A stretch of 64,000 bases of DNA from Terrimonas sp. (GCF_003075435.1 NZ_QCZJ01000009.1:124001-188000), one strand, 5' to 3'. Shown: positions 28,386-38,585, counted from the stretch's first letter. Notes: generated from the sequence alone by a model not told the origin. Numbers and translations: made by a program.

Positions 28386-29252
28386 TCAGGAATTAAGTTT
28401 CCTGTTAAATGTTGCCAACCGCTTAAGTTCCCTTTTTCTCAAAGCACGGTTAAATACAGCAATTCCGCCAATCTGGCCTTTAAAAAAATTTCCCATCCCC
28501 CTTTTCAGCATTACTGCCCCAACTGTAAAATCAGAGCCATTGTCTCCTATGCCATCCGGAAAATAGTAGGGGTTCTTGGACTGTATAAGTCCGTCGGGAA
28601 AACCTTCAAATCCCCTGGTATTATTAATTAGCTCCGGCGCCCTTTTTTCAAACACGCCATCCAGGTAGCTCCTGATGTATTTGCCATCATAAGTAAATGC
28701 AATACAAACCCATATGCCGGGCGTTATAGTTTGCTTACTGGCAGCATAATCTATAGAATAAGGAAATGGTGGCGTGGCCCGCCCGGTTTTAGAAATATGA
28801 CCGCAAACCTGGTTAGCGCCATTATAATAAGGAAGTGATGCAAAAAGTCCGTATTGCCGTTTCCCGCCATCCTCATATTCATTCCACATACCGGCAACAA
28901 ATCCTGTTTGTTCGCCAGTCCATTTTACCCAGGCTACAATGGTTACGGTATTGGTTTGTACGTTTAATGCCCCGGTTTCATTATAAGGGATAAACAGAAA
29001 ATCTTTGCCACTTAGCTTTATGGATTTTCCTGAAAGAGGTCCATCCTCTGCTACAGCAATATTATTTGATGTGCCGCTTTTCAAAAGGAGCTTGTTCTTT
29101 CCTTTTGACGTATAGCCGTTATTATATGTCGCAAAATCCCAGTAAGCAACAAGTCCTCCGGTTTTTAAAACCTGTTGTTCCTGCGCATAATTGCTTCCTA
29201 ATAAGAAGAAAGAAAAGGTGATCAGCAAAAAGTATGAATTGCGTGTTCCCAT
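28386..29252 (-). CDS. Secreted LamG/concanavalin-like jelly-roll protein
   Basis: The 288-residue protein has a signal peptide (about 1-23, ending NYAQE). The rest is a single LamG-type sandwich: GLVAYWDFA, VTIVAWVKWTGE, GIWVCIAFTYDGKYIRSYLDG, GGIAVFNRALRKRELKRL. Such domains usually bind carbohydrates or act as passive modules of glycosidases; no catalytic domain is attached. It stands alone between the pxp operon and an aminotransferase gene, so the ligand is unknown. Confidence 0.85.
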   Translation of the reverse strand: MGTRNSYFLLITFSFFLLGSNYAQEQQVLKTGGLVAYWDFATYNNGYTSKGKNKLLLKSGTSNNIAVAEDGPLSGKSIKLSGKDFLFIPYNETGALNVQTNTVTIVAWVKWTGEQTGFVAGMWNEYEDGGKRQYGLFASLPYYNGANQVCGHISKTGRATPPFPYSIDYAASKQTITPGIWVCIAFTYDGKYIRSYLDGVFEKRAPELINNTRGFEGFPDGLIQSKNPYYFPDGIGDNGSDFTVGAVMLKRGMGNFFKGQIGGIAVFNRALRKRELKRLATFNRKLNS

Positions 29253-29318
29253 ATTAAAATAGCTTCTTTTAATTAATGCGTGATCTTTTAAGCGGAATCC
29301 ATTTACTATTCACCCTCC

Positions 29319-30467
29319 TCACAGTTTGCTCAACCGTTCCGCCGCCTTCTCTAATGTTTCTTCTTTCTTGCAAAAACAAAACCGTATTACTTTATTATCA
29401 ACCGGTTTTTTATAAAATGCGGAAACAGGTATAGCAGCTACACCAAAATCTTTTGTAAGCCTCATTGTAAAATCTATTTCAGCTTCATCGCTGAAATGAC
29501 CATAGCTTGCTAATATAAAATAACTGCCGTGACTGGTATGCATTTTAAATTTTGTATCTGCCATCATCGAAAGAAAATAATCCCGCTTCTGCTGTACAAA
29601 ATTCCCTAATGATAAATATTGCTCTTTTCGCTGCAGGAATTTAGCCAGCGCCACCTGCTTCGGACTATCAACAGAAAACACATTAAACTGGTGTACCTTC
29701 CTGAACTCTTTCATAAACGCGGCCGGTGCCACGCAATAGCCAATTTTCCAACCCGTACAATGGTAAGTTTTGCCAAATGAAAAACATATAAAGCTTCTTG
29801 CCGCAAGGTCAGGATAACGCAGCATGCTCAGGTGTGGCCTTTCATCAAAAATTACATGTTCATACACTTCATCACTTAATATAAATATATCAGTGCCGCC
29901 AACTATACGTTGCAGTGCGTTAATATCATTCTCATTAAGTATAGCGCCGGTAGGATTATTGGGCGAGTTGAGCATGATCATGCGGGTGCGGGGCGTTAGG
30001 GCTTTCTGTACTGTTTCCCAGTTAATACCATAATCGGGATATTCCAGCGGAATTATTACAGGCGTAGCGCCATTGATTTCAATATTCGGAATATAACTAT
30101 CATATCCCGGCTGAAATACAATTACTTCATCGCCCGGACTGAGCACTGTGGTTAAAGCGGTATATATCGCATAGGTTCCCCCGGGCGTAATGGTAATATC
30201 GGTTTCAGGATTAACAGCAGTATTATATAAGTCAAAAATTTTCTCCGCCAGCACTTCACGTAAAGGCATATAGCCATTCATGTGCACGTATTGGTTAAAT
30301 CCTTTCAGCATTGCTTCGTTTACCCGTGCTATCAGCTCATCGCTCATATTAAAATCGGGGAAACCCTGCCCCAGGTTTATGGCATTATGTTCCACTGCCA
30401 GGGAGCTCATCACTGTAAAAATGGTGGTTCCAACATCAGGAAGTTTAGATATAATTGACGCCGGCAT
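29319..30467 (-). CDS. PLP-dependent aminotransferase, methionine/kynurenine type (class I/II)
   Basis: The 382-residue protein is a fold-type I aminotransferase. Visible motifs are the N-terminal NLGQGFPDFN, GGTYAIYTAL, NSPNNPTGA, DEVYEH and the PLP lysine in SFGKTYHCTGWKIGY. The combination resembles YbdL-like methionine aminotransferases and kynurenine/glutamine transaminase K relatives, which transaminate methionine to its oxo acid. Exact substrate preference cannot be read. It stands alone, divergent from osmC. Confidence 0.9.
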   Translation of the reverse strand: MPASIISKLPDVGTTIFTVMSSLAVEHNAINLGQGFPDFNMSDELIARVNEAMLKGFNQYVHMNGYMPLREVLAEKIFDLYNTAVNPETDITITPGGTYAIYTALTTVLSPGDEVIVFQPGYDSYIPNIEINGATPVIIPLEYPDYGINWETVQKALTPRTRMIMLNSPNNPTGAILNENDINALQRIVGGTDIFILSDEVYEHVIFDERPHLSMLRYPDLAARSFICFSFGKTYHCTGWKIGYCVAPAAFMKEFRKVHQFNVFSVDSPKQVALAKFLQRKEQYLSLGNFVQQKRDYFLSMMADTKFKMHTSHGSYFILASYGHFSDEAEIDFTMRLTKDFGVAAIPVSAFYKKPVDNKVIRFCFCKKEETLEKAAERLSKL

Positions 30468-30636
30468 ATATGTTTTTTAGTGGCATAAAATTATCAGTTA
30501 AGTAATTACGATTTAAAAAGATTTCAGAACTTAGAGTGTAAATTTATAAAGCATTAAGAAGTGAAGATGCATTAAGCGTATCTTAACTAGATAATGACTT
30601 AATGGTTTTTGGAAGAATAAATAAAAACATAATACG

Positions 30637-31047
30637 ATGAAAAGATCAGCAACCGCCGTTTGGAACGGATCAGGTAAAGAAGGCAAAGGTGTATTAAGTA
30701 CACAAAGCACCGTATTGAGCAATACGCAGTATTCTTTTAACTCCCGTTTTGAGAATGGGGTAGGCACCAATCCTGAAGAATTGATTGCTGCGGCACATGC
30801 CGGATGTTTCAGTATGAAACTAAGCTTCGTGCTGAATGCCGCCGGCTTTACCGCCGATGAAATTCATACAGATTGCACCATCACTTTTGAAAACGGTGAG
30901 ATCACTTCTTCTCATCTTGTATTAAAGGCAAAAGTGCCGGGCATTGATAAAGCTAAGTTTGACGAAGCTGCCGCTGATGCAAAAGCGAACTGCCCTATCA
31001 GCAAACTGCTGAATACTGAAATAACGATGGAAGCTAGCCTGGTATAG
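30637..31047 (+). CDS. osmC: OsmC-family organic hydroperoxide reductase
   Basis: The 136-residue protein matches the OsmC subgroup of the OsmC/Ohr family: AVWNGSGKEGKGVLST, FNSRFENGVGTNPEELIAAAHAGCFSMKL, and the second conserved cysteine in ANCPISKLLN. The two cysteines form the catalytic pair that reduces organic hydroperoxides. Both are present, so the enzyme should be active. It is monocistronic with a strong terminator. Confidence 0.93.
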   Translation: MKRSATAVWNGSGKEGKGVLSTQSTVLSNTQYSFNSRFENGVGTNPEELIAAAHAGCFSMKLSFVLNAAGFTADEIHTDCTITFENGEITSSHLVLKAKVPGIDKAKFDEAAADAKANCPISKLLNTEITMEASLV

Positions 31048-31070
31048 TACACCTGTTTGTTTGGGTGTTG

Positions 31071-31110
31071 AAAGGTTAGGGATGACGGCATCTCTAACCT
31101 TTTTTATTTT
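31071..31110 (+). terminator. Rho-independent terminator after osmC
   Basis: AAAGGTTAG pairs with CTAACCTTT, extended by GATG/CATC around an ACGG loop, and is followed by six Ts. Confidence 0.85.
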
Positions 31111-31275
31111 GTAGTATTAAATACGAAGGATGGAACACAGATGAAACGGGTATTCACGGAAAACCTCCGCATTAATCAGTTTCAACGGTGTATTTCGGTA
31201 CTATTCTAAAGTGATTTTCATTTGTCATAAACAAGTCATTCATTTGTCACGCGTGTTTTTACTATACAAACATTG

Positions 31276-31283
31276 TATATTTG
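31276..31283 (+). promoter_or_regulatory. -7 promoter box (TATATTTG) of the heme-cluster AraC gene
   Basis: An exact TAnnTTTG match only 8 bases before the ATG, so the transcript is predicted to be nearly leaderless. It decides against an upstream in-frame ATG at 31211. Confidence 0.6.
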
Positions 31284-31291
31284 CAGCCTCC

Positions 31292-32233
31292 ATGCAACAG
31301 ACTTTAGAAATATTGGATCTGGCACAAAAACGCCCGGTGATGGTTGAAGACCTTGCTTTACTGCATGAGAAAGAACGCCAGACACCCGGTTCGGTTAGAT
31401 ATTCAATAAGGCGATACCGAAAACATACTCAATGGGATATAGAAGATGTGGGTATGATTTCGTACAATTATAAAAAAAGTGAGCCTTCCGAAAACAGCCT
31501 CGAGCTTAAGTTTTGTATAACCGGCAATATGTATTGCAACGGTAAAAGCTATGAATGTGGTGAATGCAAAGCAGGAATGTCGAAAAACTGCGTGGCAAAA
31601 GAAGAAACGGTTGATGTATTGCATTTTACTTTTTTAACCGAACACCTGCAGCAGTTTGTAAAAAGTACCCGATCCACCAGCTTTACCAACCGTGTTTTAT
31701 CTTTTAAGCACAATACTTCATTCTCTAAAATGCTGCCATTATGCAGCCGTACAAGAATGTCGTTGGAGAGCTTGTTGAATAATACGTACATTGAAAGCCT
31801 GGAAAATATTTACGTGAATGCCCAAACACAAATGCTGTTACTATACAGCCTGGAATGTATGCTGGGCGATAAAGAAGAAGAGGTTTTTGGCGCCTGTAAA
31901 TTTCTTACCAATGATGTTGACAGGGATAAGATTTTAAAAGCAAGGGATATATTATTACAGAATATCGGTGAACCGATTACTATAAAAAACCTTAGCCGCA
32001 GGGTTGCTATTAATGAATGCTATCTTAAAAAAGGATTCAAAGAAATATTCGGCACTACCATTTTTGATTTTTACCAGAGCCAGCGCATGGAACATGCAAA
32101 ATACCTTTTATACGAAAAGGGGTTGAGTGTTACCGAAGTTTCACTGATGCTTGGCTATTCATCTATATCACATTTTTCTACTGCGTTCAAAAAACACACG
32201 GGTTTAAAGCCCTGTGAATTACTTTTACGATGA
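31292..32233 (+). CDS. Cysteine-rich AraC-family regulator at the head of the heme cluster
   Basis: The protein has 313 residues from the ATG after the promoter box. The C-terminal 100 residues carry the two AraC helix-turn-helix motifs (ITIKNLSRRVAINECYLKKGF; VTEVSLMLGYSSISHFSTAFKKHTG). The N-terminal sensor region has five cysteines in 26 residues (C75, C82, C89, C92, C100, spacing C-x6-C-x6-C-x2-C-x7-C), suggesting a metal, iron-sulphur, heme or redox site. It is the first gene before hemA, transcribed in the same direction but with hemA having its own promoter box. Control of heme synthesis is a plausible inference. Confidence 0.85.
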   Translation: MQQTLEILDLAQKRPVMVEDLALLHEKERQTPGSVRYSIRRYRKHTQWDIEDVGMISYNYKKSEPSENSLELKFCITGNMYCNGKSYECGECKAGMSKNCVAKEETVDVLHFTFLTEHLQQFVKSTRSTSFTNRVLSFKHNTSFSKMLPLCSRTRMSLESLLNNTYIESLENIYVNAQTQMLLLYSLECMLGDKEEEVFGACKFLTNDVDRDKILKARDILLQNIGEPITIKNLSRRVAINECYLKKGFKEIFGTTIFDFYQSQRMEHAKYLLYEKGLSVTEVSLMLGYSSISHFSTAFKKHTGLKPCELLLR

Positions 32234-32324
32234 TGTTCATCAGCGCGTATTATGATCTAAATCAGGTTATTAAGAGATGACTATATTATGACAATTCATT
32301 CTCTTGAAGATGAATTTTGTCTAT

Positions 32325-32332
32325 TACTTTTG
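32325..32332 (+). promoter_or_regulatory. -7 promoter box (TACTTTTG) of hemA
   Basis: An exact TAnnTTTG match 9 bases before the chosen hemA ATG, with a TTG 18 bases upstream as a possible -33 element. It rules out the in-frame ATG at 32288. Confidence 0.65.
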
Positions 32333-32341
32333 CCCTCATTC

Positions 32342-33577
32342 ATGGATTATTCTTCCACATACGATATTTGCAGCGGGCTCGAAAACTTTGGAATTATCGG
32401 CATTAATTATCAAAATGCAGATATTGCTGTAAGAAGCAGTTTTGCCGTTTGCAATATCACACAGGAAAGGATTACCTTTTTTGCAAAAGAAAAAAAGCTG
32501 AAAGACATTATTGTACTTTCAACCTGTAACCGTACAGAAATTTATGGGCTGGCAAGCACGGAATTATTGATTGAAATTTTGTGTGAGGCTACAGGAAACT
32601 CCACCGGCTTATTCCACCAGCATGGTTATGTTTATACCGGTATGGACGCGGTTAAACATCTTTTTAAAGTTGCTTCAGGATTAGATTCACAGATCATTGG
32701 TGATTATGAAATTTTGATGCAATTGAAAAAAGCAGCCAGGCACGCAAAGGATAATGAACTGCTTGGTTCATTAAGCGACAGGCTGGTAAATTTTGCATTG
32801 CAGGCATCAAAGAGAATAAAGTCTGAAACCAAACTCAGCACCGGTACGGTATCAGTTGCTTATGCGGCTATTGAAGTGATCCGCGAAAGGGTTGCTGATA
32901 TTGCTAATAAAAATATACTGCTGGTTGGTGCGGGAAAATTCGGCCGCAATGTTGCAAGAAATATCGGCGAATATTTTCCTGGCGCTAAAGTTCGCATTAC
33001 CAACAGAACATTCAGCAAGGCAGAAGATTTTGCGCAGGAACATGATATGCTTCCCGTGCCTTACGAAGCGCTGGCCCAGCAATGTGAGGAGAGCGATATC
33101 TTGATTGTGAGCACAACCGCAGAAGATTACACTATACTGCCAGGGTTTTTTAAAACAGAAAAGCCAAGATTATTGCTGGATCTTTCTGTTCCCAAAAGCA
33201 TTCATCCTGCAGTTAAAACCAGGAACAATATTACTTTAATGGATGTAGACGAAATATCTGCAATCCTCAACGATACCTTCGCAAAAAGAAAAGCTGAAAT
33301 TCCAAAAGCTGTTGCCATTATAGAAGACACGCTTGGCGAATTTGTTGAATGGCATAAGGTTTTTCTTCACAGGCATTTTTTGGGGCAGGTAAAATCAAAG
33401 TTGTATGAATTAAGTGAGGCTGATTCCTGCCTTGCATTTCCTAAAGATGGTAAAGATTTCCTTATACAAAAAGCAGTGAAAACACTTGCGGTTGATCTGC
33501 GGTCTCAAACCCAAACAGCAAGAGGCTGCCAGTATATAAATACCATGCATGAGTATTTAAAAATCAGTCATTCGTAA
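32342..33577 (+). CDS. hemA: Glutamyl-tRNA reductase
   Basis: The protein has 411 residues from the ATG that follows the promoter box. The catalytic cysteine is in STCNRTEIYG, and the NADPH-binding domain has ILLVGAGKFGRNVARN. The dimerisation helix at the C-terminus is present. It reduces glutamyl-tRNA(Glu) to glutamate-1-semialdehyde, the committed step of the C5 pathway, which HemL (encoded later in the cluster) completes. hemC, hemD, hemE and hemF follow in the same direction. Confidence 0.96.
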   Translation: MDYSSTYDICSGLENFGIIGINYQNADIAVRSSFAVCNITQERITFFAKEKKLKDIIVLSTCNRTEIYGLASTELLIEILCEATGNSTGLFHQHGYVYTGMDAVKHLFKVASGLDSQIIGDYEILMQLKKAARHAKDNELLGSLSDRLVNFALQASKRIKSETKLSTGTVSVAYAAIEVIRERVADIANKNILLVGAGKFGRNVARNIGEYFPGAKVRITNRTFSKAEDFAQEHDMLPVPYEALAQQCEESDILIVSTTAEDYTILPGFFKTEKPRLLLDLSVPKSIHPAVKTRNNITLMDVDEISAILNDTFAKRKAEIPKAVAIIEDTLGEFVEWHKVFLHRHFLGQVKSKLYELSEADSCLAFPKDGKDFLIQKAVKTLAVDLRSQTQTARGCQYINTMHEYLKISHS

Positions 33578-33659
33578 CTGATCTTCTCCTGCTTTATTTA
33601 TTCATTATATTTTTTGTTTGATTTAATTTCAATATAAGTTTCCTTAGTACATTCACGCA

Positions 33660-34631
33660 ATGATGCAGGTAGTTAAAATCGGGACCCGTGAGAGCGCTTT
33701 GGCCATGTGGCAGGCAAAAAAAGTACAGGCGCTGCTGGCAGAACAGCATATCAAAGCCGAGTTGGTTCCTATAAAAAGCGAAGGTGATATTGATCTTACC
33801 ACACCGTTGTATGAAATAGGCGTGCAGGGCATTTTTACAAAGGCGCTTGATATTGCTTTACTTAAAAAGCAAATTGACCTTGCTGTACATTCTTATAAAG
33901 ATGTACCTACCCAATTAGCCAAAGGACTTGCTGCTGCCGCGGTATTAAAAAGAGATTCTTACAGGGATATCCTCGTATTTAAGGGCGATAAAGAAAAGCT
34001 GTTTCATAATCTTAATATTCATGATGGCAAATGGCAAACACCCGGCGAAAGTTTTACCGGGTCAACGCTTACAATAGCTACAAGCAGTGTGCGCCGCCGT
34101 GCGCAATGGCTCAATCGCTTTCCGCACCATACGATAGATAATTTAAGAGGCAATGTAAATACCCGCCTTAAAAAGCTCGAAGAAAGCAATTGGGATGGCG
34201 CTATCTTTGCGGCTGCCGGGTTGGAACGTATTGACATCCGCCCCGAAGATAGTATTGACCTTAGCTGGATGTTGCCAGCCCCGGCACAGGGAACCGTTGT
34301 TGCTGTGTGCAGGGATGAAGATATTACGCTTAAAAAGATTTGTGCTGCTTTTAATGATAGCAACACGGCATTATGCACGGGTATTGAACGGGACTTTTTA
34401 AGAACATTAATGGGGGGGTGCTCAACACCTATAAGTGCGCTGGCAGAAATTAAAAACGGCCAGGTATTCTTCAGGGGAAATATAATTTCTCCTGACGGCA
34501 GAGATAAAATTGAAGCCGAAAGAACAGTAATAATTAACGATGCTGAAAATACAGGGAAGATTGCAGCCAATGAAATGCTTGAAAAAGGTGGTAACACAAT
34601 AATTCAATCAATCCGTAATGGCATCAAATAG
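33660..34631 (+). CDS. hemC: Hydroxymethylbilane synthase (porphobilinogen deaminase)
   Basis: The 323-residue protein starts VVKIGTRESALAMWQAKKVQ, with substrate-site residues VHSYKDVPTQL and TSSVRRRAQWLNRFPH. The dipyrromethane cofactor cysteine is in LMGGCSTPISA. The codons just before that cysteine contain a run of seven Gs. The start may be either of two adjacent ATGs. It polymerises four porphobilinogens to hydroxymethylbilane. Its end overlaps the start of hemD by 14 bases. Confidence 0.95.
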   Translation: MMQVVKIGTRESALAMWQAKKVQALLAEQHIKAELVPIKSEGDIDLTTPLYEIGVQGIFTKALDIALLKKQIDLAVHSYKDVPTQLAKGLAAAAVLKRDSYRDILVFKGDKEKLFHNLNIHDGKWQTPGESFTGSTLTIATSSVRRRAQWLNRFPHHTIDNLRGNVNTRLKKLEESNWDGAIFAAAGLERIDIRPEDSIDLSWMLPAPAQGTVVAVCRDEDITLKKICAAFNDSNTALCTGIERDFLRTLMGGCSTPISALAEIKNGQVFFRGNIISPDGRDKIEAERTVIINDAENTGKIAANEMLEKGGNTIIQSIRNGIK

Positions 34632-35355
34632 CATAGAGATATTATCAACCCGGAATTTAAACCAAGACCTGGTTGAGAAAGCTGGCTTGCAGGATATCAG
34701 GATAGCATCCATTCCTTTTATTCAAAATATTCCTGATGTTTCTACTGAAATAGCTAATGAAATAAAACTGCTTGCTGCGCAAAAAATAGTTGCTGTATTT
34801 ACCAGCATACATGCGGTGGAAGTTGTAAAAAGTGAGCTTCCTGATATTCCGCCAACCTGGGAAATTTTTTGCACCGGTGGCGCAACAAAAGAAGCCCTGC
34901 TCGAAACCTTTGATGAGTCCGCCATTACCGGCACGGCTAAAAACGCAAGCGGGCTTGCAGAAAAAATCCTGCAGCATGTTAATATTAAACAGGTTGTTTT
35001 TTTCTGTGGCAAGCAGCGGCTTAACGATCTTCCTGAAACCCTGCAGGGCAATGGTATAAAGGTTACTGAAATTATTGTTTACCAAACGGTGGGTACTCCG
35101 GTTACTATTAATAAACATTACCAGGGTATATTATTTTTCAGCCCCAGTGGGGTACATAGTTTCTTTTCAACCAATACTATTTCTGTTGCTGTAGTATTAT
35201 TTTCTATTGGCAAAACAACTACGGCAACTATTGAATCATATTGCAGCAATAAGGTAATAACCAGCCAATGGCCGGGAGAAGCCAATCTTATAGAGCTGGC
35301 GATTGAATATTTTGGAAATACAAAAAACAAAGCGGTGCGCGGCACTGATGAATAA
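34618..35355 (+). CDS. hemD: Uroporphyrinogen-III synthase
   Basis: The 245-residue protein is weakly conserved like all HemD proteins, but the pattern fits: [17 protein letters not shown] at the start, [17 protein letters not shown], and [13 protein letters not shown] in the second lobe. It closes hydroxymethylbilane with D-ring inversion to uroporphyrinogen III. Position between hemC (overlapping) and hemE strongly supports the call. Confidence 0.92.
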   Translation: MASNSIEILSTRNLNQDLVEKAGLQDIRIASIPFIQNIPDVSTEIANEIKLLAAQKIVAVFTSIHAVEVVKSELPDIPPTWEIFCTGGATKEALLETFDESAITGTAKNASGLAEKILQHVNIKQVVFFCGKQRLNDLPETLQGNGIKVTEIIVYQTVGTPVTINKHYQGILFFSPSGVHSFFSTNTISVAVVLFSIGKTTTATIESYCSNKVITSQWPGEANLIELAIEYFGNTKNKAVRGTDE

Positions 35356-35371
35356 TTGCGAGGGCTACGAT

Positions 35372-36403
35372 ATGAATGATTTATTATTGAGAACATTAAG
35401 AGGAGAAGCAACCAGCCGCCCGCCTGTATGGATGATGCGGCAGGCAGGCCGCTATTTACCGGAGTATATGGTTTTAAGAGAGAAGTACGGTTTTTTTGAG
35501 AGATGCCAAACGCCGGAACTGGCTTGTGAAATTACTTTGCAGCCTGTGGATATTATTGGTGTAGATGCCGCCATACTTTTTTCAGATATATTGGTTGTGC
35601 CGCAGGCAATGGGATTGGAAGTGCAGTTGATTGAAAGCAAAGGCCCGGTATTACCCGAACCAATAAAAACCCGCAGCGACTTACAACGCGTACGTGTACC
35701 TGATGTGCACGAAACATTACAGTATGTATTTGATGCGATTCAACTGATAAAAAAAGAATTGAATGGGCGTGCCCCCTTAATTGGTTTTGCCGGTGCTCCA
35801 TGGACATTGCTATGTTATATGGTGCAGGGCAAAGGGTCCAAAACATTTGACGAAGCAAAAGCTTTTTGCTATATACAACCTGACCTGGCGCATGAGCTTT
35901 TGCAGATGATAACCGATACAACAATAGCATACCTGAAAGCACAGGTAAAAGCCGGTGCAGATACCATACAGTTGTTTGACAGTTGGGCGGGCTTGCTGAG
36001 TCCTGAAGATTTCAGCAATATTTCTTTACCATATATAAAGCAGATTGTTGCCGCGCTGAAAGATGAAGTGCCGGTAATTATTTTTGCGAAAGGAGCTTGG
36101 TATGCTTTGGAAGATATGGCAGCAACCGGGGCGCATGGTTTAGGCATCGACTGGTGTATTAAACCGGAATTGGCCAGAAAAGCGGCTGGCAATAATATCA
36201 CTTTGCAGGGAAATTTTGATCCCGCAAAACTATTATCACCCATACCTGTGTTGAAAAAAGAAGTAAGCAAAATGCTGAATGCTTTTGGCAATGGCAGGTA
36301 TATCGCTAATCTTGGTCATGGTATTTTGCCGAATGTGCCTGTTGATCATGCAAGGGCATTTGTGGATACAGTGAAGGAGTGGGGAATAGCGATTGCAAAA
36401 TAA
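35372..36403 (+). CDS. hemE: Uroporphyrinogen decarboxylase
   Basis: The protein has 343 residues. The start at [20 protein letters not shown] matches the family N-terminus; two upstream in-frame ATGs overlap hemD. The signature [16 protein letters not shown] carries the conserved Arg residues, and [12 protein letters not shown] and GNFDPAKLL are typical. It removes the four acetate carboxyls of uroporphyrinogen III to give coproporphyrinogen III in the cytoplasm. Confidence 0.96.
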   Translation: MNDLLLRTLRGEATSRPPVWMMRQAGRYLPEYMVLREKYGFFERCQTPELACEITLQPVDIIGVDAAILFSDILVVPQAMGLEVQLIESKGPVLPEPIKTRSDLQRVRVPDVHETLQYVFDAIQLIKKELNGRAPLIGFAGAPWTLLCYMVQGKGSKTFDEAKAFCYIQPDLAHELLQMITDTTIAYLKAQVKAGADTIQLFDSWAGLLSPEDFSNISLPYIKQIVAALKDEVPVIIFAKGAWYALEDMAATGAHGLGIDWCIKPELARKAAGNNITLQGNFDPAKLLSPIPVLKKEVSKMLNAFGNGRYIANLGHGILPNVPVDHARAFVDTVKEWGIAIAK

Positions 36404-36448
36404 ATAAGAAGGGCAACGGGCTATCAGCTTTCAAAGACATTTATAAAA

Positions 36449-37366
36449 ATGAATCATTTTACAACCGCCATCTGGATACAATATATACATACCCTTCAGG
36501 ACACTATCTGCTCTGCCCTTGAGCAATCAGATGGTAAAGCAGTATTTGTTGAGGACAAATGGGAGCGCGAAGGCGGCGGCGGCGGAAGAACAAGGGTAAT
36601 TGCTAATGGCAATGTATTTGAAAAAGGCGGCGTAAATACTTCTGTTGTTTTTGGAAAGGTAAGCGATGCGATGCGTTCACAACTTAAAATTGATGGTGAT
36701 AGCTGGTTTGCCTGCGGGTTAAGTTTAGTGATTCATCCGCTTAATCCTTTTGTACCGACCACACATGCCAACTGGCGGTATTTTGAATTGTATGATACTG
36801 ATAAAAATGTAATTGACAGGTGGTTTGGCGGCGGCGCTGATCTTACTCCATATTATTTATTTGAAGAAGACGCGAAACATTTTCATCAAACATTATATAA
36901 TGCCATTACGCCATTTGGCGCAGATCTATATCCGCAGTATAAAAAGAACTGTGATGTATATTTTGCCAATAAGCATCGCGGCAATGAAATGCGAGGTATT
37001 GGTGGCGTTTTCTACGACTACCTGCGTCCCTCCGATGACGCGGACGCGGAAAGGTTATTCTCCTTTCAGCAGGCTAACGGTAATTGCTTTACGGAAGCAT
37101 ATATACCCATTATTGAAAAAAGAAAAAAAACACCCTGGTCTTCAGATCATAAATACTGGCAGGAGATTCGCCGCGGCAGGTATGTTGAATTCAATCTCAT
37201 TCACGACCGCGGAACCATATTCGGGCTAAAAACAAATGGCAGAACAGAGAGTATATTAATGAGCCTGCCTCCAACCGTAAGGTTTGATTATAATTATCAA
37301 CCTCAACCCGGCAGCGAAGAAGCAAGATTGCTGGATGCCTGCCAGCATCCGAGAGAATGGGTGTAG
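36449..37366 (+). CDS. hemF: Aerobic coproporphyrinogen-III oxidase
   Basis: At 305 residues it is full length. Signatures include WEREGGGGGRTRV, VHPxxP-like IHPLNPFVPTTHANWRYFEL, WFGGGADLTPYYL, and NEMRGIGGVFYDYL. HemF is the oxygen-dependent enzyme converting coproporphyrinogen III to protoporphyrinogen IX, so the organism is expected to make heme under aerobic conditions by this route. The 281-base gap that follows is AT-rich with no gene seen. Confidence 0.96.
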   Translation: MNHFTTAIWIQYIHTLQDTICSALEQSDGKAVFVEDKWEREGGGGGRTRVIANGNVFEKGGVNTSVVFGKVSDAMRSQLKIDGDSWFACGLSLVIHPLNPFVPTTHANWRYFELYDTDKNVIDRWFGGGADLTPYYLFEEDAKHFHQTLYNAITPFGADLYPQYKKNCDVYFANKHRGNEMRGIGGVFYDYLRPSDDADAERLFSFQQANGNCFTEAYIPIIEKRKKTPWSSDHKYWQEIRRGRYVEFNLIHDRGTIFGLKTNGRTESILMSLPPTVRFDYNYQPQPGSEEARLLDACQHPREWV

Positions 37367-37647
37367 CGTCATAATTGAATTAACCCGGAGCTGATGCATT
37401 AACAGAAACAAATAAAAGCTGTAGAAAGTAGATTTTTTATCATTGTTAGTTTTTATTTTCAATTTTCAAAGTTTTGTTTTTCTGCGCCGGCAATTGTATG
37501 CTGCCTTCAGTTTTTCCATCCACATAAAAAATGTAAAAAAAAATATTTTGTACAGGGTTGAGTAATAATTATTTGGGAAAAACTACTGTCTGTATACTCA
37601 ACATTTGTGGCTGAAGACCATATGTTATCAAATGTTGTCTACTTTTA

Positions 37648-38535
37648 ATGCCCGAAAATTGTAAGGTGTTCAACTTCAACGAATATATTGTGGATACTCC
37701 CGGTATCTGTCACAAGCTTAGTTGCGGAGATGCTCTTTTTTCTGTGTATACCTGCCCGTTAGATCAAAAATCTGCAGATATATGGAGTCATAATAATTAT
37801 GTAGTGTACGTAACCGAAGGGCGAAAAATATGGCACACAACGCAGGGCTCTTACGATTTGCAGGCAGGTAGTTGTGTCTTCATTCGTCGCGGCGCCGCGA
37901 TCATCGAACAATTCGCAGGACCGGGTTTTTGCTTCTATCTTTTTTTTGTATCAGATGAATTTATTTGTGAGGTGTTAAAAACAAAAACCACAGCGCTTCC
38001 TTCTACAGAAAAAAAATATTATCCCGTTATTCATATTGAAAGCAGCGAGGCAGTACATGCTTATTTTAAATCAATGCTCCCCTATTTTAATGCTCCGCAG
38101 GTTCCCGATCAATCACTATTACAGTTAAAATTCAGAGAACTCATTCTTCTGCTGGCAGATAACAAAAACAATAAAGAGCTCTTATGCTATTTCTGTAATT
38201 TGTTAAAATCTCCGCAAAGTGTTTCATTGCAAACCGTGATGGAAGATAATTTCTGCTTTAATTTAAAGCTTGAAGACTTTGCAAGACTAAGCTATCGTAG
38301 CTTATCAGCATTCAAGAGAGACTTCGAACAAGTGTACAATACTTCACCGGGTAAGTGGCTGATAGAAAAAAGATTGCAACATGCTAAAAACCTGCTCACC
38401 GTAGCCGGTAAATCTGTAAGCGATGCTGCTTTTGAAAGCGGGTTTGAGAGCAGTGCCCATTTCAGCAGAGCCTTCAGCAAGCAATTTGGGGTACCTCCTT
38501 CCGCTTTAAAGAAACAAGCAGCAGTTTTGAACTGA
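37648..38535 (+). CDS. AraC-family regulator
   Basis: The 295-residue protein has an N-terminal cupin-like sensing region (about 20-130, with VTEGRKIWHTTQGSYDLQAGSCVFIRRGA) and a C-terminal AraC double helix-turn-helix (LKLEDFARLSYRSLSAFKRDFEQVY; VSDAAFESGFESSAHFSRAFSKQFGVPP). It is directly followed by a methyltransferase gene with its own promoter box, and sits as an insert in the heme cluster. Ligand and targets are unknown. Bacteroidota regulators of this form often control the neighbouring gene. Confidence 0.88.
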   Translation: MPENCKVFNFNEYIVDTPGICHKLSCGDALFSVYTCPLDQKSADIWSHNNYVVYVTEGRKIWHTTQGSYDLQAGSCVFIRRGAAIIEQFAGPGFCFYLFFVSDEFICEVLKTKTTALPSTEKKYYPVIHIESSEAVHAYFKSMLPYFNAPQVPDQSLLQLKFRELILLLADNKNNKELLCYFCNLLKSPQSVSLQTVMEDNFCFNLKLEDFARLSYRSLSAFKRDFEQVYNTSPGKWLIEKRLQHAKNLLTVAGKSVSDAAFESGFESSAHFSRAFSKQFGVPPSALKKQAAVLN

Positions 38536-38585
38536 TTTGTCAAATTCCCGGGCTTTACAGTAAAAAGGTTTTGTATAGCGCTTTT

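Noticed and set aside
34412-34418. Run of seven Gs at the hemC active-site cysteine codons, and a similar run at 46726
   Set aside because: Seven Gs is short for phase variation, and heme synthesis is an unlikely phase-variable trait; both frames are intact.
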